Shown here in pieces: positions 10,435 through 22,256 of a stretch of 64,000 nt of DNA. The stretch is from Castanea sativa (lineage: Eukaryota; Streptophyta; Magnoliopsida; Fagales; Fagaceae). Position 1 is the stretch's first letter. Each line of letters starts with the position of its first letter. The translations under genes and the position numbers were made by a program. The stretch lies in the NCBI RefSeq assembly GCF_040712315.1, contig NC_134016.1, positions 21,186,390 to 21,250,389 on the forward strand, read 5' to 3'. The notes beneath the pieces are model-generated. The model had not been told where the DNA came from. It searched no databases and saw only the letters and a program-made list of their open reading frames with translations.

Positions 10435-12056
10435 ATACCATTCATTCACATGTTCATGCATTAAAGCCATAGGTGTTGTGTTGTGTTGCTGAGAGGTAAG
10501 TAAAGGGTAAGTCATGCATTAGCAAATGCTCATGCATTTGTCGTGAGTACAAAATGTGGTGTCTACACCTAGTAACGGCCTCTATCTATTTAGCTAGCTA
10601 ATTTGATTCTCTACTAGATTTCTATAATGAAATCTAGCAATGTTTCTCCATATTTTTATGACAGAAATTTAGATGGGTTTTGAACCAATAGCATCATGTC
10701 ACACAAAATTTGATCATCGCCAAACTTTCTTGGTGAAAGCTAGGCATCATTTTGCCTTGTGAATTTTCATAGAGAAAATCTGATCAAGTTTCACATCAAG
10801 CTCTTCTTGGCAAATCAACAGAGTTTTGTGTTTGTATGTACAACATACACCAGTTACCCAAACCTTTTCCAAATGGGGTTTTGGCATGTAGCCCACGTGA
10901 ATTGGATGGGGTCGTGTTGATTGCCTCTTAAGAGACAATGGAGGTTCAACTGTTGTTATCTACCCTTCCTAGGTCAAGGGTTTTACAATGGAGTTGCTGC
11001 TTCTTAGATTAGAGAATATTGGAAACTAAAAGAACGGAAAAAGTACATCATTGTTATTGATGATTTGAAATTGAATGTAAATCTGTTTGATAATAACCAA
11101 ATATTACATCGCTTTGGTCTTTGATAATAACCAATCGTGAGGTGCCCCCTCAATCAAGACTGTTAGGACTTCTGATATAGGCATTTGAAGATCATCAAAC
11201 ACCCTCTTTTATGGCTGAAAAAAAACAACATTCACATTGTTGAGAGCACCACTAAAGACGTCTACTTTCCAATGGAACAAACCTCCCTAAAAACTTTTTT
11301 GTGGTTCAAAATTTATGATCAAAACAGTGAGCAAAGTTAATTTTTTAGCATTGTTTTCAAAGAAATTTTGAGCACTTTTGAGTTGTGATTACTTCCAAAC
11401 TATCAAAATAAGTTTAATTACCATTTTTTTTACATATCAAGCTCATCATTGGGGTTGGGGACTAAAGATTATTAACCAAGTACAAAGTGAGGTGTCTACA
11501 CCCTAGGTTACATGTGCCATTGCTTGCCTCCTGTAAGCCTTAGGTGTTGAATGCTCTACTATAATAACAATTTTTTACTATGAGAATCAAAACGCTATTG
11601 AAATTGCTTTCAATGGCATCATTTATAAGCGTATCAAACATATTTAGATTAATTATCACATCGTTCTTCACCACTTGCTAGATATAACAACAATACAATT
11701 ACATTTTGTCCCCCCCTTCATATCTAAGATATTTCATCAAATCATTGATAATTTTTTTTTACCTGTTTCTCTAACTCAATTCTTAGAGAAAAACAATATT
11801 CAATAACTTGTTTATCAAATAGTTGATAACTTATATTACATCCACTATCCCACTTTCATGATCTTGTCTTCAAACTCAATTTGGGCTCCCACAAGTCAAT
11901 TATACGAGTTTGAAGGTAGCTACTAGAATATAATAGGCCTAGTAAGCCCAAGAGCCCATGGCTAAGAAGTAACTTACTTTTTTATTATTTTTTTTTTTTT
12001 TGAGAAACACACACACACATATGTAGGGAAAAGAGAATGAGATAAGGAAATACACT

Positions 12057-12096
12057 CACACGCCAACACCAAAACTGCATGCGGTGTTGGCGTGTG
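12057..12096. repeat. Perfect 14-bp inverted repeat
   Basis: Arms CACACGCCAACACC (12057-12070) and GGTGTTGGCGTGTG (12083-12096) flank a 12-base loop. The hairpin is absent from the matching part of copy B near 46300, so it belongs to a stretch gained in A or lost in B. Confidence 0.7.
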
Positions 12097-12542
12097 ATGC
12101 ATCCTTTTAATATTATATATATATTACCTATATATTTTGTACTTCCATAGGACAGATATTTCATGGCAAGATGACATGCAATATAATCCATCAACTTATC
12201 ATGACTCCTCAAATCAAGGTAATGAGCCCATGCCAACCTTTTATCTTACAAATACATCCACTAATTCCTATATATCTTGTACGACTCTTTCTATTTCTAT
12301 TTTTCTTTTTTTGAGAAACAAACACGCACACATACAAGGCTGAGAAAATAAGTTCTAATATAAAGACACATCACAAAATCCACTCAAAAGTCATGAAAAC
12401 TTTTAAGAAATGGTGTAAGTTATACTACACACAACACGCACTTTCTTAAAATTCCATTTACTTTTCAAAGGTTAATTTAATCAAGTTTTTTCTCCCCAAA
12501 GTTCTCTTCAATCAATTGAGTTTAACCATGAGCTTCTTTAGA

Positions 12543-13918
12543 TCAAAAGGCAACACCACAGTAGGCCTTGATTGTACATGGATGCCTTTGGCCCTCATCA
12601 GTGCTGTAGAAACGAAGAAATCCTTGATGATCAAATCGCTTAAATTGTAGTGGGTTTTCATCGTCTACTAGCTCTTTTGGTGTTTGAATTGTCCCGCTAT
12701 TGAATGAGAACAATGCAAGCGAATATCTGTCTTTGTCTCCTCTCATAACAACCCTGTGGTGAGGGGAATATATCCTGCCATTGCTCCAAGCCTGGGCCAA
12801 TCATAACAAGTATTTGTCAGCACCCTATCAATTGCTTATTCATTCATTCTTTTTATTTTTTATTTTTTATTGTAATTTCATATGTATATTATCATCAATG
12901 AAAAGAAAAATTTACTGTATCAAAAAACCAAATGAATTGTAATTTCCTGTAGGATTAACCTACAAATATTTCATTACTGGAGAAACTAAAAAGTAAAACA
13001 TTGCACATTCACGACTAAACTTGTTTATATAAAATATCCCGCACAAACTAGCATTGAGCTAAAATTGATCTGTAACTTACTGTGAATGCCTCTCCAGCCA
13101 TGAATATGAAGGAAGAAGGGGAGGGCTCAAAATGAATCCAACTGTCATCCTTTGTTTTGATCTCTAGACCACTCACATCATTTTGGTGTAGTATGGTCAA
13201 GAAGCTCTTGTCAGTATGAGACATGACGCCAATGTTACTCTCGTTCTCATTGGGCACACTATATTTGATGAGTACGTCTAAGAAGACATGTTGTTGAATT
13301 GATGTAAGAATCAAAGTACTTGTTCACTCCATAGCTTTCAAATACCGTACTTTTCACCAAACGTTCCAATTGGGAAACAATCCTCGAGTAGGAGTATATG
13401 GTGTCACTAAACAAGCAGGAATAAATAATTAATTAGGTAAAAAAAAAAAATATATATATATATATATATATTATATAAATACAAAAAATAAATAATAAAG
13501 TTCCTAGGATTATAATTAAATATAGAAATATAGTTATACCAAAAGCGTTTGTTTCCACGAGGCCACATGAGATTTGTGAAGTTTTGAGTTCTGCTGAGAA
13601 TTTGTGCGTCCTCAATTCCCATGCTTTCATTGAGTGGCATATATGGGTTTTGGCCAAAATAGCCATGGTAGGGTTTGCCAGAAGTGTTTCGCGTTTTGGT
13701 TTCCAAAGGGAGATCAACAAATCCACTAACAAATCAAAAACAGAATTGTGAAGCTCCGAGGAGATGACTTAATCATCATATGATGCTACGAAACAGCCGT
13801 AATCTTCGAGAGCCTGCCGGACATTGTTGCATATGGATACCCAGTGACTTGTACCTGGTTTCAATTTGTTAGGAGAGAAATCTATAATAGGGAGTTTGGG
13901 TTGCTCTTGAGAAGGCAT
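12543..13918 (-). pseudogene. 2-oxoglutarate/Fe(II)-dependent dioxygenase, AOP-like, pseudogene
   Basis: Three exons on the minus strand: 13918-13540, 13406-13081 and 12791-12543, with GT donors (GTATAAC, GTAAGTTAC) and AG acceptors. The product resembles plant DOXC-class 2-oxoglutarate-dependent dioxygenases of the AOP1-like group, soluble enzymes that oxidise small molecules with 2-oxoglutarate and Fe(II). Visible motifs: PKLPIIDFSPNKLKPGT near the N-terminus, the metal-binding HTD (SHTDKS, about 13217-13230), the distal His in SPHHRVV, RYSLALFS for 2-oxoglutarate, and the C-terminal YCGV. The size fits the family (about 315 residues). It is broken: TAA in exon 1 shortly after VASYDD, a one-base loss before LPLETKTRN and a one-base gain in exon 2 after STTCLLR, each shifting frame. 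A TATA box and CA-rich leader remain. The substrate cannot be inferred. A fragment of a sister copy is at 47177-47341. Confidence 0.88.
13449..13471. repeat. TA microsatellite in intron 1
   Basis: A run of TA dinucleotides next to an A run sits in the first intron of the dioxygenase pseudogene. Confidence 0.85.
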
Positions 13919-13994
13919 TGTTTGTTGCTTTGCTTGCTCGATCTCTTCTCACTTGTTCTTGTGTCTTAAGTTTATCAAATAAATGAAGCTTCAA

Positions 13995-14004
13995 TCTATT
14001 TATA
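13995..14004 (-). promoter_or_regulatory. TATA box of the dioxygenase pseudogene
   Basis: CTATAAATAG on the minus strand lies about 77 bp upstream of the ATG at 13918, a normal spacing for a plant core promoter. Confidence 0.6.
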
Positions 14005-14377
14005 GACAATGAGCAAAGAAAATGTCATCCACGTTTATATATAGTTTTGACTTTTACTTTTTTAATGGCCGTTGGAAGTTGACAGTTGATTGCAGGTAAC
14101 ATCAGAGAGTCAAAGCGCATTGTATTCTTAACAAGGATTAGAGTTGCACTATATATTGTCACACTCACATAGACACAAACACAGTAGCAAAATAGATTGA
14201 AGGTGGTATCAATTTTAAGTTATGTGGAACAAATATCACCTAATAATAATATTATTATAAATAAAAGAACTCTGACTTTTATTTTTTATTTGATTTTTTT
14301 AAGGGTTTGAATGTTTGATGTTGGAGCTTCACCATGTTGTGCCGAACATCTTTTTATAAAGATTGGTCAAAGTCTTT

Positions 14378-14421
<44 letters not shown>
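14378..14421. repeat. Compound (TA)n(TG)n microsatellite
   Basis: An uninterrupted TA run passes directly into a TG run, upstream of the dioxygenase pseudogene. Confidence 0.95.
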
Positions 14422-15012
14422 GCTATTTTCTGTTAAGATATTGTTTAGCCACACTGTATTGTCAATGGAAAATATACATAACTATTGAGGATTTTTTTTC
14501 CCCCGGTAAATCAATCGTTTGCGGGATTTTTGAGTTTTGACGTATCAAACATTAGCCAAATGTTAATAAAAATTAGTAAAAGGTGCGTGGGATGTATGGT
14601 TTTGTTTTCAAAGTCAAAACAAGTAAATGATTATTGCTTTATTTTAAGATTCTCATGTATAAGGTACCAGTTATCATATAACAACATTTTTACCTAGGGA
14701 TAGATGACAATGGGGCGGGACAGGGCCGAAGGACGGGATCTTCACCCCTAACTCATGTGGCTTTGTCTTACTTTGTACCCACCCCAGCCCCAATGGCGGG
14801 GTGACATGCCTTGCCCCATCCCTACTCCTTGGGGCTTCGCAGGACCCTGCCCTTCTATCCATACTATTTTTTGTCTAACCTCAATTAATGCATCAAAATA
14901 ATGCTTTAAAGCTCAGAAAATGGTTAAAACCATGATTTTGAAAGCCAAAAGTGGGGAATAAATTAAAATTAACATAATTTACCACAATCAGATGATGATG
15001 CAAAAATCCGAA

Positions 15013-15221
15013 GTCAATTTCACCATTTCTGGCATGAATTAGATAGAAACCCCTAACCAGTGATGCTCAAAAAGTTGACTTTTTTATCCAACCATCCGAT
15101 CAGGATAAATGTTGGACCATCTTGTAGATCATATTTTTCCCTTCGACATGATTGATCACAGGCCAATATTAGAGTTAAAATGGATGAGATATCAAAAAAA
15201 TGTCAAAGTCATGATTAAATA
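15013..15221. other. Non-coding left flank of the copia-type element
   Basis: No gene. GTTAAAATGGATGAGATATC resembles a part of the type-C LTR near 5140-5165, so the copia-type element probably entered an older LTR fragment. The interrupted sequence resumes at 30288. Confidence 0.4.
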
Positions 15222-16245
15222 TGATAGGCCAAGAATGTATTGGCCCATTTGGTAATTTAATCAATTAATTTAGGCAAGTAAAATTAATTAGATTCAATTA
15301 CATGCAATAAGCATGGTAGCACAAACGAATCACCAAATAACTAAATGCAGCGGAAATTAAATTTGACTCGGGTGATTTGTTTATGAATGGAGAAAACCAT
15401 CGAGGCAAAACCCCACCGAGTGAGTTTAAGGTCACTACTCCTGAGAATCCACTATTATCAAAACAAGCGGTTACAAGTAAAGGAATCTCAGTATCTTATA
15501 CCAACCTACAGTTGAACCCTTACCCCAATACACAATTGGACTTGTAATATAGTGACAATCTTTCCTTTCAATGCACGGCTCCAAGTACATGACTAACCAA
15601 TCGATGCGCGGATCCCAGTACACAGCTGACTCTTTTGCACGAATCTCAATACGTGACTAACACACCAACTTAAGGAAGATGTTGGCTGCAAAGTTCTTCA
15701 GTTCATCCAAACGATGAAAATCAAGAAGCTCCTTAGTTACAAAACCCTTGGCGTAAAGACGCAGTAGCTTCTTCAATGAAAAGATGAACGGGCAATTTGT
15801 CTCCAGTTGCAATATGTGTGAACAATCAATTGCAACAATCTTTGCGTCCTCTATGATGGTCCTTAAAATAATCCTTATATATGTCTAGGGTTATGAGAAA
15901 GGAAACCCTACACAAACATACATGGATATGCATTAAAACAGATTTGGAAATCTAATTTTTGTAAATCTCGATAGATAGGTTATCTATCGAGCTATTGTCG
16001 AGCATCAAGCTGAAACTACCTTTTAAAATCTCGATAGATGCAATCTGTCGAGCTTTAAAATACAGAACTTCCTCACTTGTTTCTTGGAGAGATTTGCATG
16101 GCTTTAAGTCTTGACTTGAGCAACATGTTTCTTGAAGACTTAAACCATCCTAGATTTACCCAATTACATGTAAATTGTGTTTTGTCAAATGATTAGCCAA
16201 TATACAATAACATATGTTCTAACAAGTTCCACATATGTCCTAACA
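15222..16245 (-). mobile_element. 3' LTR of the copia-type element
   Basis: On the minus strand it begins TGTTAGGACATATG and ends CTTGGCCTATCA. It holds several degenerate copies of a repeat around CCCAGTACGTGAC (15590-15670), and a perfect 11-bp palindrome CTCGATAGATA/TATCTATCGAG at 15967-15991. Confidence 0.9.
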
Positions 16246-16262
16246 ATCTTCCCCTTTAGCAA
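16246..16262 (-). promoter_or_regulatory. Polypurine tract of the copia-type element
   Basis: On the minus strand GCTAAAGGGGAAGAT lies directly before the 3' LTR start, the normal place for plus-strand DNA priming. The second family copy has CCAAAGGGGGAGAT at 48422-48438. Confidence 0.75.
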
Positions 16263-16826
16263 TCTGTGACAAAACCACAACAAACAAATGAAGTATGAGA
16301 GAAGTCATAAATCACTAAACTCATAATCACTTGTTGAATACAATAAAATCTAATCCTAACACAAACTCTTGAAAAACTTTGCAATAAGAGAGTTCATGGC
16401 ATGATAAATTTTGACAACCTATCTTTTTGAAATACTTTAAACAAAATTCATCAAGGTATTTTATTGTGAAACGGAAATAAAAGATTTGCATACATAAAGA
16501 AACATGTGTATAAATAGAGAAAAGAAACAACAAATAGAGAGATATGTGAGAGACAACATACATCATCATATATATATAAATGAGAAATAAGTACAATATA
16601 TGTTATCAAAAAAATGGTCACAAGACCTGTGTACAAGAGGATAACGTAACTAAATAAAAAATAAATAACAAATAAAAAAGTACATATAAATCATCACTAC
16701 ATCCTTCAAAAAAATAAACACTCCCCCTAACAAAAAGATCCTATACTAACTTTCCCCCTAAATACATGACTACTCTCATCCCAAAACTACTTCCCCTTTT
16801 TGTCACAAGTGACAAAGGGTAAGTCA

Positions 16827-17805
16827 TCACCGCGAGGTCGCCTCATCATCATCGGAAGAGCTAGCATCCTCATTCTTATTAGCATTACCATCATCAGCAT
16901 CCTCATCCTCAGAAGCCTCTGGATAAGGAGAAGGAAAGGCAACAAAGCCACCCATTTGAGTCTGTCGTAGAGCGATACGGCCAACACGAGAGTTCACCTG
17001 ACATAACTCGTCACTGAGAGTGTCAAGGCGAGCATCCATGTGCTCAAGTTGTGCAATGATGGCCTCAAGAATCACACCACTCGCAGAAGAAGAATGAGCA
17101 GAGGTGGATGGAATGGAGGGGGCTGGAGGATTTGTCGTCTCAGTCCGTGGCCGCTTCAGTCGAAGCTGGGCCTCACTCTGTCAAACAAACGTTGCGTTGA
17201 TGGCTCCCATGAGAGGATAGAAAGGAGAATCAAGAAGAAGGATAGAAAAATGGCGAAGAATCTGCGTGATAGCCGAAGCAAAAATGAGCTTATCATAGGT
17301 CACCGTATCTCTATAGACATCTATAAGAGAAAGAATGAAATGTGAAGGAAAGTCTATAGAGAGGTCCTCAAGAAGGGACAACAATAACCAAGCATAAGGT
17401 TCTGTAATGGAGTTATAGTAAGATAGTGGATAAAGAGAAAAATTCATCACCTTGTTAAAGAATCTCAGACCTTTTGCAAAGTTCGAGCATGGGGTGTTTT
17501 GACGACCACCCCATATGGAAGGTCTTTCACGAAAGAGAGAAGAGAGCTCGTCTTTGGACACAATCCTCAGACGCTAATAAGCAGGGTAGTCGAGATGTGC
17601 TACCCGCGGAATGTGTAGTATCTCGGATACAAGATCCGGAGTGACTACGAAATGTGTACCTCTAATATGCGTAGCAAACGTTCTCCGAGAAGTCCTTAAA
17701 GGCCTTCTCATCACGGAACCAAATGTGAGAGGGGGTAGGATCAGAAGAAGATGTCTCGGAATGAAGAGGGTTTCGAGAAGAAATGGATTTGCACTTAGGA
17801 GCCAT
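16827..17805 (-). pseudogene. Plant transposon protein (Transposase_32-like), broken copy A
   Basis: The start MAPKCKS at 17805 is preceded by a GA/CT microsatellite (17818-17849). The protein resembles the 'putative plant transposon protein' family, of unknown function, found in plant retroelements. Recognisable blocks: DPTPSHIWFRDEKAF near the start, HIRGTHFVVTPDLVSEIL, LYPLSYYNSITEP, IDFPSHFILSLIDVYRDT, then a heptad-like MDARLDTLSDELCQVNSRVGRIA and an acidic Asp/Glu tail ending at 16827. Compared with the copy at 49001-50162, about 60 codons are missing between FKDFSENV and IRGT, shifting frame, and stops follow after DYPAY and after NATFV. It lies in the sense direction of its element, between the gag region and the 3' LTR. 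No catalytic motif is evident to me. Confidence 0.7.
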
Positions 17806-17815
17806 GCACAGTCTA

Positions 17816-17817
<2 letters not shown>

Positions 17818-17849
<32 letters not shown>
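17818..17849. repeat. GA microsatellite before the accessory ORF
   Basis: An unbroken GA run (CT in the sense strand) directly upstream of the ATG. A shorter version is at 50184-50200 in the other copy, so it is an ancestral part of the leader. Confidence 0.95.
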
Positions 17850-17852
<3 letters not shown>

Positions 17853-18349
17853 GAAAAACACCATCACAACCTAGAACAAATAAGGAGAAAAGAAACGGTA
17901 CGTATGCATGAAAAATGCATAAACATGTGACATGCAAAAAAATAATTGCATCTTGAGTTCAACCCAATCCAAACCTATCAGCACATAATTTTCAACATAT
18001 AAACACACATCTAAATGCATGAAACATTGTGAAAATGAAAATGGAATGCAATGCATGATCATATAGCATCATATAAGCAAAACCCAACCCAAAAATTTCA
18101 CAAGATACTCATCAATTTTCAAAAACCCCAAAAATTTCAAGAAAACCCAAAACCTAGGTCTAAATGCAAGAAATGCATGAAGAAAGAAGGTTAGAGAGAT
18201 CATACCAGAGGAGAAAAGCAATGATCAGGCCAAAATCCAAGTGGGGAAGGTGAAAGGAGTGAAAGAAAAGTGTTTGGGAGGTGAAAAGACAAGTTTCTGT
18301 TGAGGGAGATACGAAAAAAATGAGATATGATTTCGCGCTGAAGCTATTT

Positions 18350-18660
18350 AAAGAAATCACAACTCGATGGATCTAGGATCTGTCGAACACTAAATCTCGA
18401 CAGATAAAATTTGTCAAGGTGCTGTCGAGAATCTGTCGACGACAAAAAGGCCTCGCTGGATCGAACGACTATCGAGAAGCTATCGGCCAGATAGAACTTT
18501 CTCGATGGATTAAGAATCTGTTGAGAAGCTATCGAGACAAATTCCAGATAGCTCGATGGATCAAAGTTGCGATAAGATCTACTAAGAAAAGAAGGCCAAG
18601 GGTCTCAATAGATAGTTAGCTGTCGAGGATTTGTAGAGAAGCTGTCAAGCTTGATAAAAA
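18350..18660. repeat. Internal array of TATCGAG/CTCGATGG motifs
   Basis: Degenerate repeats built from AGCTATCGAG, GCTGTCGAG and CTCGATGGATC fill this non-coding part. The same motif set occurs in the element's own LTRs and in the second copy at 50720-50754 and 52167-52370. Confidence 0.6.
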
Positions 18661-19748
18661 GCAGTTTTTCAAAAAGAGGAAAAACACATTGAGATGAATG
18701 CTAACAAGCAAGCTACTCAACCAAAGATCCAATCAACATGTTAGGCTTTTAAAAAACATCTCTCAACAAGAAAAAGCAAAGCATTCATAGATCCAAAACA
18801 CACACACACACACACTAAACAAGTCTAACCAATTTTATATTTCAAAAACAAGTCAAGACAGTTTAATGAGCATACATTAACACATGTATCTCTTGTGATG
18901 GCCAAATCACATTGTACCTACATATGTATCAAGAGTAACAAAGAATTTGCGTGTTATGTGTGAAAACATTGCATGATTGCATAAGTTTCTCATGTTATGA
19001 CAATTTAAGACATGAGAAAATCAATTTAACTCACACACAATCATAACTACTTGATGAGGACTATCACCTTCGAGGTACATCCTATAACTCCCACATCTCC
19101 TAGAAACATAGAAACACGCTTGCAACCATTTTTAAAAGCATTTTGATTCTTTTTGCTTTTGATTTTTCTTTGCACATATTTTTTCTTTTGAGCATATCAT
19201 GCATGGGCATATATAGAGAAAAAAGAAAAACCCAATTATGTTAAGCCAAAAACATCACAATTTTGCTAAGCCAAAGCACACAGATATTATTACATAATTG
19301 GTGGGATTTAGTGGTGGAATGGTTATTTATGCCTTTCTCTTAGGATTTTTTAGTCCTTCCCGTCAAAAAGAGTGTTATGAGTGTTAAGTGTAAAAGATTA
19401 CTTAATCATACTCATCACAAACATGAGTCACAAAGCTCACTTGCTTAGTTGTGCATTAAAATGCTCATCTAAGCTACAAAAGATACAAAGTTTAGAAAAA
19501 TTTGATTCAATGGCCATCCAAGGCATACATGTACCAAAGTACACAAAACACGCACTATTTTTATATTTTTCTGATTTTTCAATTTTTTTAATTTTATGAA
19601 AAAAAAAGGCAAACTGAAAACAAACAAACAAAAACATGTTAAAAAAAGCATAGCATAAAACTAAACTGACTCTAAAAAAAGACAAAAAAACAAAACACAC
19701 AAGTAATGCAAAAAAAAGAGGGAGAGAGAGAAAAAAAAAGTGACTAAA
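18661..19748. other. Non-coding interior of the copia-type element
   Basis: AT-rich sequence without a credible gene, closely matched by 52380-53320 in the second copy. Contains CA and A runs. A possible small remnant of gag-downstream coding (RKGSSKVW) abuts the nested element at 19749-19796. Confidence 0.6.
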
Positions 19749-19796
19749 TCACTTTGAGCCTTTTTCCTTCCACACCTTGGAAGAACCTTTCCTTTG

Positions 19797-21318
19797 TGCA
19801 AACCCTTGAATCAGAGCAATATAATTCTCGGAGTACCAAGGTCGAACCACAAGGTGTAGGGTAAATTTAGAGACAATATAATTAAATAACAATATGGGTG
19901 AAAAAGAAAAATAATTTTGCTTGGTGACTGATAACAAGAATAATAATAAAAACTGATTTAAATCAATAATGTAAATACTAGGGCATCGGAGTGTTTCCCT
20001 ATATCGATATGAGATTCTTTGTGATCTAAGAAAATATCTATTTCATAATTGATTGTTCTTATACAATTTAAAACTTATGATTCGGTTGAACTGAGACAAT
20101 TCAATAACGCATGATAACTTTGATTAATAATGCGGTTAGAAAAGTTTTTCAGAAAAATCCATTCACTTTAAAATCTAATTTCTATTTGAAACTATTAGAA
20201 ATTCATCTAAACAATAATAATAAAAACTGATTTAAATCAATAATGTAAATATTAGGGCATCGGGGTGTTTCCCTATATCGATATGAGATTCTTTGTGATC
20301 TAAGAAAATATCTATTTCATAATTGATTGTTCTTATACAATTAAAAACTTATGATTTGGTTGAACTGAGACAATTCAAGAACGCATGATAACTTCGATTA
20401 ATAATGCGGTTAGAAAAGTTTTTCAGAAAAACTCGTTCACTTTAAAATCTGATTTCTATTTGAAACTATTAGAAATTCATCTAAATAATAAGATAAACAT
20501 GATTGAACTTATTGAAAGCACGGAAGAATTAATACATCATAAAAAATCTAATTGAACAATCAAATATGTTGTTGATAAAATCTTAGAAAGAATCACATTG
20601 AATATTCATACCGTATAGAAGAAACATAACCCCTAGCCCTAGCAAGAGTTTAGGCTGCCATTAGAGAAAGGAAAATGCAAGGTTTTCTTTGGCCAAAATT
20701 CGTTCTCCTAGCCTCCCCTCCAAATCCTAACATAAAAGTGTCTAAAGAAAATAAAACTTTTACTATTTTAATTTCCGTCCAGGTTTACAACGGTAACTTG
20801 TGAGTTAATTTCGGCCTTCAAAACTTGAGAATTACAAAAAACTCAAAACTGGAAAGTTGTATATATTTAAGTTATGGTTCCAACCCATCTAGCCTTGTGT
20901 CAATTGGATTTTTGAGGAGAGAGATAAGTCGAAAATACTGATCGTTGCTCAGATCAGATTTTTCCTTTTCAAATTCTGCCTCTTTGATTTCTTTCCTTAT
21001 TTGAAGCTTCTAATCATGGTAGACGATCCAAGCACTCCAGCTGCACCTCCTTAGACATTTAAGCATGGTCCTTTAGCTCCACTTAATTCTAGTTTGGCCT
21101 CCATTCTCTCACAAATTCCTGTAAACTCATCTTTCTCACATGATTTCCTAGAAGTAGAAAATTACACACAATGAATGACATCTTATTCAAGAAATTATGT
21201 AAGGATAAATAATAGGGACTAATGCAAATCATGGCTTAATTTATACAAATTAAGCATAGTAATAAGGAGATAACGCCCACATAAATATATAACAAGTATA
21301 CATTTTAAGGCGTAATCA
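19797..21318 (-). mobile_element. 3' LTR of the Athila-type element
   Basis: It reads TGCAAACCC to GCGTAATCA on the plus strand. It is 1522 bp because of a 274-bp tandem duplication; without it the length (1248) agrees with the other LTR (1261). Confidence 0.85.
19941..20488. repeat. 274-bp tandem duplication inside one LTR
   Basis: TAATAATAAAAACTG starts at 19941 and again at 20215, with the rest of the unit repeated in step. The right LTR has a single copy, so the duplication arose after insertion. Confidence 0.9.
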
Positions 21319-21332
21319 CACCGCCCAACTTA
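21319..21332 (-). promoter_or_regulatory. Polypurine tract of the Athila-type element
   Basis: On the minus strand AAGTTGGGCGGTG stands directly before the LTR start TGATTACGCC, as in other Athila elements. Confidence 0.7.
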
Positions 21333-21382
21333 AATCTTGCTAGTCCCTAGCAATCCACAAAGCACCCATGTCTACTAAAAGT

Positions 21383-21413
<31 letters not shown>

Positions 21414-22224
21414 TACAAGCCACTTTCGTAGGTTACACGACTGCGCTTCCCATGTGCAACGAGTCTTTGAACCCCTAGGTCACCATAGTGGACGAGTTTA
21501 CTCTCGTGAGGGTTTGCAGTGACTCTACCCACAAAAGTCAAAGGTATCCTAAAAATTCCTACAACAAATGTTAGTCTACTTTATCATTATATCATACAAA
21601 TGAACTTTCAATTTTGAGTTGGGATACTATTCATCCTATTAAAGAGTTTTCACTAGCTTCACTTTTGGAGTGTGTGTGTGCATAGCCCATCCAATCAAAC
21701 TAGCTTTTCCAAACATGCATAGACCAAGAATAATCTAGATTAGAGCCCTTACTCCAAAACCTCTCTTAAGTCATCAACACTCTGAAAGAACACAAATAGA
21801 AGTAATGGTTTCTCTCTTCAAATCACATGTGAACAAAAAGGAAAGAAGAAGTTTTAAGAATATCACATGTGTATACAAAAGCAGCCGCTAAAACAACAGA
21901 AAAAGATATCTTGGAAAGGATGTTGAATTCTTGGAAACATGAGATTAATACCATTCTCATCCCTAGTTTTTATCCTAAACACATACCAACCATGCACCTT
22001 TAGGATCAAGTAGGACTTTAGGCTCAGTGGTAGTATAATCTTATGAAGGCAACTGCTCTCTTTGAAATATTAGGTATATGAATCAAATGCAGAAAATTCA
22101 AGTCAAACCCAACTCATAGCGATAACAACCAACTTGAATCAAAATAACCTTTACTCAACCCTTTTGAAATACATGAAAGATGTGTAAGACATCAATGCTT
22201 TATTGATTGACTATGTATGTCTTC

Positions 22225-22256
<32 letters not shown>

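Larger units (their letters stand above)
8672..10567 (+). mobile_element. LTR of TGTAGACACC family, copy D2, with nested solo LTR
   Basis: It starts TGTAGCCACTGCATTTTG, a mutated version of the D1 start, and ends ACAAAATGTGGTGTCTACA, giving near-perfect inverted termini. The TATA box CACTATATAAAG is at about 8957-8968. A 757-bp solo LTR interrupts it at 9678-10434. Without that insertion its length is about 1.13 kb, similar to D1. Immediately right of it begins the duplicated segment A. Confidence 0.7.
10568..15012. repeat. Duplicated segment, copy A
   Basis: This block matches 43493-53762 (copy B). Shared parts are A 10568-12720 with B 43493-47341, and A 14577-15012 with B 53323-53762. Copy A holds the empty site for the solo LTR at 43766-45170 (TTTGTATGTACAACATAC near 10835) and the whole dioxygenase pseudogene, most of which is missing from B. 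B carries about 420 bp (46366-46788) absent from A. Between 10568 and 12540 and between 14430 and 15012 I see no gene. A terminus-like ACAAAGTGAGGTGTCTACA ends at about 11501 in A and 45830 in B. The 14700-14870 part is a GC-rich block (GGGGCGGGACAGGG) of a common dispersed repeat type. Confidence 0.85.

Noticed and set aside
14674..14862. Conserved-looking frame with RSRDGARHVTPPLG, also at 53421-53768
   Set aside because: Both lie in the GC-rich dispersed repeat shared by copies A and B; similarity is explained by the duplication and no known domain is seen.
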